From positions 1,426,001 through 1,490,000 of the forward strand of contig CAWGXG010000008.1 in assembly GCA_963826505.1 (NCBI GenBank): 64,000 bases of DNA, given 5' to 3'. The DNA is from CAWGXG01 sp963826505. Lineage in GTDB: Bacteria; Chloroflexota; Anaerolineae; Aggregatilineales; Aggregatilineaceae. Positions within the stretch are counted from its first letter, which is position 1. Each line of letters starts with the position of its first letter. The position numbers were made by a program, and so were the translations under genes. The notes beneath the pieces are model-generated. The model had not been told where the DNA came from. It saw only the letters and a program-made list of their open reading frames with translations, and did no database searches. Shown here piece by piece: positions 61,180 to 64,000 of the stretch.

Positions 61180-62586
61180 ATGTCTCAAGTTGTCCGAACA
61201 ACGTTGTCCTGTCCGCGCTGCGGGCACACCTTCCCGGCCATTGTCGAACAAATTGTTGACGTCGGCCAGGATCCTCAGGCCAAAGCGCGTTTTCTGTCTG
61301 GGCGAGTCAATATGGTCACCTGCCCCAACTGCGGTCATAACCTCGCGGTCGGCACGCCCCTGCTCTATCATGATCCAGCCAAAGAACTGCTGCTGATCCA
61401 CATTCCGATGCAGCTTAACATTTCTACCACTGAGCGCGAAAACATCATCGGCGATCTGACGCGCCGCCTGACCAACGCGCTGCCGCCCGAACAACGCCGG
61501 GCCTACCTGCTTCAACCCAAGCAAGCGCTGACCTTGCCCGGTATGATCGATATGGTGCTGGACGCGGATGGCATCACCGCCGACGTGCGCGAGGTCCAGC
61601 GCGAGCGGATGCGCGTGATCGAGATGTTCTTGCAGGTCAGCCCGGAAGAATGGGAACGGCTGGCGCAAGAGCAAGACAGCCACATGGACGAAGAATTCTT
61701 CCAGATGATGATCGCCACTGCGGAAAATGCCGCCGCGACCGGTCACGCCGATATGGCCGACGCGCTGATGCTGCTCTACAACTTTCTGATCCAGAACACG
61801 ACTGTCGGGCAGGAAGTTATGCAGGCCGCTGAAGCGCAGGAATCGACCGTGCGCGAAGTGGCCGAGACGCTGCAAGACATGGGCGAAGATATGACTCGCC
61901 CCGACTTCATGAATCTGGTCATCAGCTACGCGGGCGACGACGAGCGCCTCCAAGCGGTAGTTGGTTTGATGCGTCCGGCGATGGACTATCTGTTCTTCCA
62001 GGAATTGACTAAGCGCAGCGATGAGGCCCCGGAAGAAGATCGCGAAAAGTTGACCCATCTGCGCGATCGTCTGGTTGAGCTCACCAGCGCCATCGACGAG
62101 CAGACGCAGGCCGTGTTGCAGCGCGCAGCGGACACGCTGCGGACCATTGTCAACAGCGAAGACATCGACGCGGCCATCCGCCCGCGCCTCGAACAGATTG
62201 ACGACACGTTTCTGGCGGTTCTGCAAGCCAACATCCAGTCCGCCGAACAAAACAAAGACGAGCGTCTGGCCGACCGTCTCAAACAGGTCATGCAGAAGAT
62301 CATGGAGATTTTGCGCGAGAGCGCCCCGCCACAGATTCGTCTGATCAACGACGTCATGTCGGCCCCCAGCGAGTCCGAAGCACGCAAAGTGCTCGAAAAG
62401 GGCGCGCCCAATTTTGGCCCGGAACTGCTCGACCTGATGGACGCCATCGCCGACGATCTGGAACAGAACCAGCAGTCCGGCAGCGCGCAGCGCCTGCGCG
62501 GTCTGCGCGAACACGCGGCGTCCTTCGTGGGCAGCGCCCCAACCGCCGCGCCGGAGCCACCGCACAAACCGAGCCTATTGCTGTAA
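61180..62586 (+). CDS. CpXC-domain protein
   Basis: 468 residues. N-terminal CpXC domain: SCPRCGHTFPAIVEQIVDVG, then TCPNCGHNLAVGTPLLYHDP, giving CxxC pairs (Cys10/13 and Cys48/51) that likely bind zinc. The rest is helical (LMLLYNFLIQNTTVGQEVMQ, RLVELTSAIDEQTQAVLQRA, FLAVLQANIQSAEQNKDERL) with coiled-coil potential. CAGGAGC precedes ATG 61180. Chloroflexi often carry such long CpXC proteins; role unknown. A terminator follows. Confidence 0.8.
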   Translation: MSQVVRTTLSCPRCGHTFPAIVEQIVDVGQDPQAKARFLSGRVNMVTCPNCGHNLAVGTPLLYHDPAKELLLIHIPMQLNISTTERENIIGDLTRRLTNALPPEQRRAYLLQPKQALTLPGMIDMVLDADGITADVREVQRERMRVIEMFLQVSPEEWERLAQEQDSHMDEEFFQMMIATAENAAATGHADMADALMLLYNFLIQNTTVGQEVMQAAEAQESTVREVAETLQDMGEDMTRPDFMNLVISYAGDDERLQAVVGLMRPAMDYLFFQELTKRSDEAPEEDREKLTHLRDRLVELTSAIDEQTQAVLQRAADTLRTIVNSEDIDAAIRPRLEQIDDTFLAVLQANIQSAEQNKDERLADRLKQVMQKIMEILRESAPPQIRLINDVMSAPSESEARKVLEKGAPNFGPELLDLMDAIADDLEQNQQSGSAQRLRGLREHAASFVGSAPTAAPEPPHKPSLLL

Positions 62587-62613
62587 GGTCGCGCATCACA
62601 TTGTGGAAATCGG

Positions 62614-62653
62614 AAGGGCTTGTTCGCCAGAATATTGTCGGCAGGCCCTTTTT
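62614..62653 (+). terminator. Terminator of the CpXC gene
   Basis: AAGGGCTTG (62614-62622) pairs with CAGGCCCTT (62642-62650), followed by TTT (62651-62653). It lies 28 bases after the stop. Confidence 0.7.
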
Positions 62654-62706
62654 CGTTACCAGTCTCTATCGCCGTCCGGCAGTCTGCCGAGTGGAGTCGT
62701 GAGTCG

Positions 62707-62736
62707 TTGGCGCGTAGGCATGCCACCTGCTACAAT
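62707..62736 (+). promoter_or_regulatory. Promoter of the DinB-like gene
   Basis: TTGGCG (62707-62712), 18 bases, then TGCTACAAT with TACAAT at 62731-62736; 38 bases before ATG 62774. Confidence 0.6.
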
Positions 62737-62773
62737 GCCCGCATTCTGCCCGGCCCATGCGGAGGACCGCCTT

Positions 62774-63247
62774 ATGACTCACCCCACCCTGACGCGCCTT
62801 GCCACCAGTCGCGCAAGGCTGCTTGCCGCCGTGGAATCGCTTGCCGACGCCGCGTTTGATCAACAACTGACAGGGGGGTGGAGCGTGCGCGACATTCTGA
62901 CTCATCTGCTCAACGCGGAAGAGGATCACTGCGCGGTGGCCGAAGCGATCGCGCTCGGCCAGCTCGACCGGCTGCCCACGGAATTCCACCTCGACGCCCA
63001 CAACGCCTCCCGATTAGCGGCAAGGGGGCATCTGAGCCGTGACGCTCTGCTCGCCGCGTTGAATGCGCAGCGCGCCCACACCGTCGCCCTGTTCGAGCGT
63101 CTCACCGAGGATCAGCGTGAGGCCGTCGGCCCTCACCCGGTCTTGGGCGAGATCGCGGCGGGCGATATCTTCCGCGTGTTGGCGCTGCATGACGGGCTGC
63201 ACCTGCGTGACATCCAGGCGATTCTCAACGCCAACGATCCAAGCTGA
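62774..63247 (+). CDS. DinB-like four-helix protein
   Basis: 157 residues. DinB/DUF664-like: helix 1 ATSRARLLAAVESLADAAFD, then GGWSVRDILTHLLNAEEDHC with a metal-type His, helix 3 LLAALNAQRAHTVALFERLT and LALHDGLHLRDIQAIL with a second His pair. Similar bundles act as metal-dependent thiol transferases or are of unknown role. ATG 62774 chosen at the domain start, 38 bases after the promoter; the open frame goes further upstream through a terminator. Confidence 0.75.
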   Translation: MTHPTLTRLATSRARLLAAVESLADAAFDQQLTGGWSVRDILTHLLNAEEDHCAVAEAIALGQLDRLPTEFHLDAHNASRLAARGHLSRDALLAALNAQRAHTVALFERLTEDQREAVGPHPVLGEIAAGDIFRVLALHDGLHLRDIQAILNANDPS

Positions 63248-63270
63248 CTCCAATTCCTCCACACAATAAA

Positions 63271-63300
63271 CGCGGAGCCCGCTGTAACCTGGGCCCCGCG
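63271..63300 (-). terminator. Hairpin between convergent genes
   Basis: CGCGGAGCCC (63271-63280) and GGGCCCCGCG (63291-63300) pair with one mismatch. On the minus strand it is followed by TTTATT, so it best serves the nuclease gene. Confidence 0.5.
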
Positions 63301-63329
63301 CTCAGTCCGTTTGGTGATGTGTCACAGCG

Positions 63330-64000
63330 CTAACGGCGTTTGCCCCGCCCGGTGATCGCTCCAAAGACCATCGCCAACACGACGGCCACCAGTCCAACGA
63401 CGATGGCCAGGGTTCCGCCCGACGAGTCATGCTTGACGCGCGCCGGGATCGCGTCGGTTTGCTTGGTTCCGCCTTCGCCACCCGCCAATGTCAGGCCGAC
63501 CAGCACCGGATCATGGTCCGACGAACGGAACGGGCTGGTGTCGTACCACGCGTCAATTTGGTTCTCGGTCTTAAATTCAACGTTGTAATCAAAGACGCGC
63601 GACTCGTCGGCGTTAATGTGCCAGGGTGCCGCGCCCATCGCTTGAGGTGCCAGGGTCGGCGATCCGAGCGCATGGTCGAGCGAACCCGCCAGCCCCATGT
63701 AAATGTAGGTGTAGTCCCCGGCGCCGCCGAACTGCCGCACTAGATTGGTATACCCCGCGTCGGCAAACACGACCAACGGGTCTTCCTCGGCGTACGAATT
63801 CAGATCGCCGATGACGAGTACGTCCGGATCCCCGGTGCCGGTCGGATCAGTGGCCAGCCAGTCGAGCAAGGTGCGCGCCGCTTGCACGCGCTCCTGATTC
63901 CAACAGCCCTGGCCGTCGCCGATGTCGGGATCGATTCCCGCGCCCGTGCAGCCCTTCGATTTGAAGTGATTGACGACGACCGTAAAGTGCTCACCTGTAC
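63330..64000 (-). CDS. ExeM/NucH-like extracellular nuclease, C-terminal part (5' end outside window)
   Basis: About 223 residues of the C-terminal part; the gene begins beyond base 64000. The endonuclease/exonuclease/phosphatase-type motifs are there: VVVNHFKSKGC, GQGCWNQERVQA, VLVIGDLNSYAEEDP (Asp/Asn of the GDxN motif), LDHALGSP and SSDHDPVLVGL (terminal SDHDP). After it comes a short spacer and a C-terminal TM anchor (GTLAIVVGLVAVVLAMVFGA) with basic tail (GRGKRR), so the nuclease is anchored at the membrane with its active site outside. Typical of extracellular DNA-degrading ExeM/NucH proteins used for nutrient recovery. Confidence 0.85.
   Translation of the reverse strand, partial: TGEHFTVVVNHFKSKGCTGAGIDPDIGDGQGCWNQERVQAARTLLDWLATDPTGTGDPDVLVIGDLNSYAEEDPLVVFADAGYTNLVRQFGGAGDYTYIYMGLAGSLDHALGSPTLAPQAMGAAPWHINADESRVFDYNVEFKTENQIDAWYDTSPFRSSDHDPVLVGLTLAGGEGGTKQTDAIPARVKHDSSGGTLAIVVGLVAVVLAMVFGAITGRGKRR

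Noticed and set aside
61159..62565. A 468-residue open frame on the minus strand across the CpXC gene
   Set aside because: Mirror-image frame in high-GC coding DNA. It has no family motifs, no ribosome-binding site and almost the same limits as the real gene. The CpXC frame has clear Cys motifs and its own terminator.

Overview
The window looks like a chromosomal segment of a high-GC member of the Chloroflexota, most plausibly Anaerolineae or a close relative. This is inferred from gene content, not from a search. The signs are secreted proteins with Thr-Pro/Glu-Pro-rich linkers, a fused NuoC-NuoD subunit in a short nuo cluster, a CpXC-domain protein, a YqhQ/DUF1385 protein, a DnaQ-DinG fusion and many small sensor kinases. 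There are no transposases, integrases, phage genes, rRNA genes or CRISPR arrays. One tRNA gene (His) is present.

Layout. 0-9 kb: broken C-terminal end of clpX, a hydrolase, a lipoprotein, a degenerate metallo-beta-lactamase-fold protein, a class V aminotransferase overlapping an AAA+ ATPase, and a frame-broken nnr (NAD(P)HX repair). 9-15 kb: a minus-strand group of small membrane proteins with an RRM protein that appears to carry a PHAX-type RNA-binding domain, then an SRPBCC protein, tRNA-His and fmt. 15-24 kb: a minus-strand operon (zinc peptidase, TIR-transmembrane protein, nucleoside-phosphorylase-like protein, nitroreductase with a nonsense codon), then on the plus strand a ChbG-type deacetylase and a three-gene set: a degenerate 2H-phosphoesterase-like protein followed by two DUF4231/SLATT-like two-TM proteins. 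MltG follows on the minus strand. 24-33 kb: a kinase-like protein lacking both phospho-acceptor residues, a SufR-like regulator, and iscX-nuoB-nuoCD-nuoI with a clear terminator. 33-43 kb: EF-P, a PAS histidine kinase, DinG (frame-broken) and secreted or lipoprotein genes including a tandem phosphate-binding-type protein. 43-54 kb: methyltransferase, YqhQ, GNAT, membrane protein, glycoside hydrolase, RecJ and MutS (frame-broken). 54-64 kb: ROK kinase, response regulator, class III aminotransferase, ADP-ribosylglycohydrolase-like protein, histidine kinase, CpXC protein, DinB-like protein and the C-terminal end of an extracellular nuclease.

Working together. iscX with the nuo subunits and the SufR-like regulator suggest an Fe-S/respiratory neighbourhood. 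MutS, RecJ and DinG are genome-maintenance genes, but they are not in one operon. The most unusual groupings are the 2H-fold plus two SLATT-like proteins and, immediately upstream on the other strand, the TIR-TM plus nucleoside-phosphorylase-like pair. Both resemble parts used in nucleotide-signalling or conflict systems, but that role is inference.

Data quality. Several housekeeping genes (clpX, nnr, dinG, mutS and others) read through only if single-base indels are allowed, mostly one extra G or C. This clusters in particular genes and is more likely sequence error than biology. Those genes are listed as full-length CDS with the breaks described.
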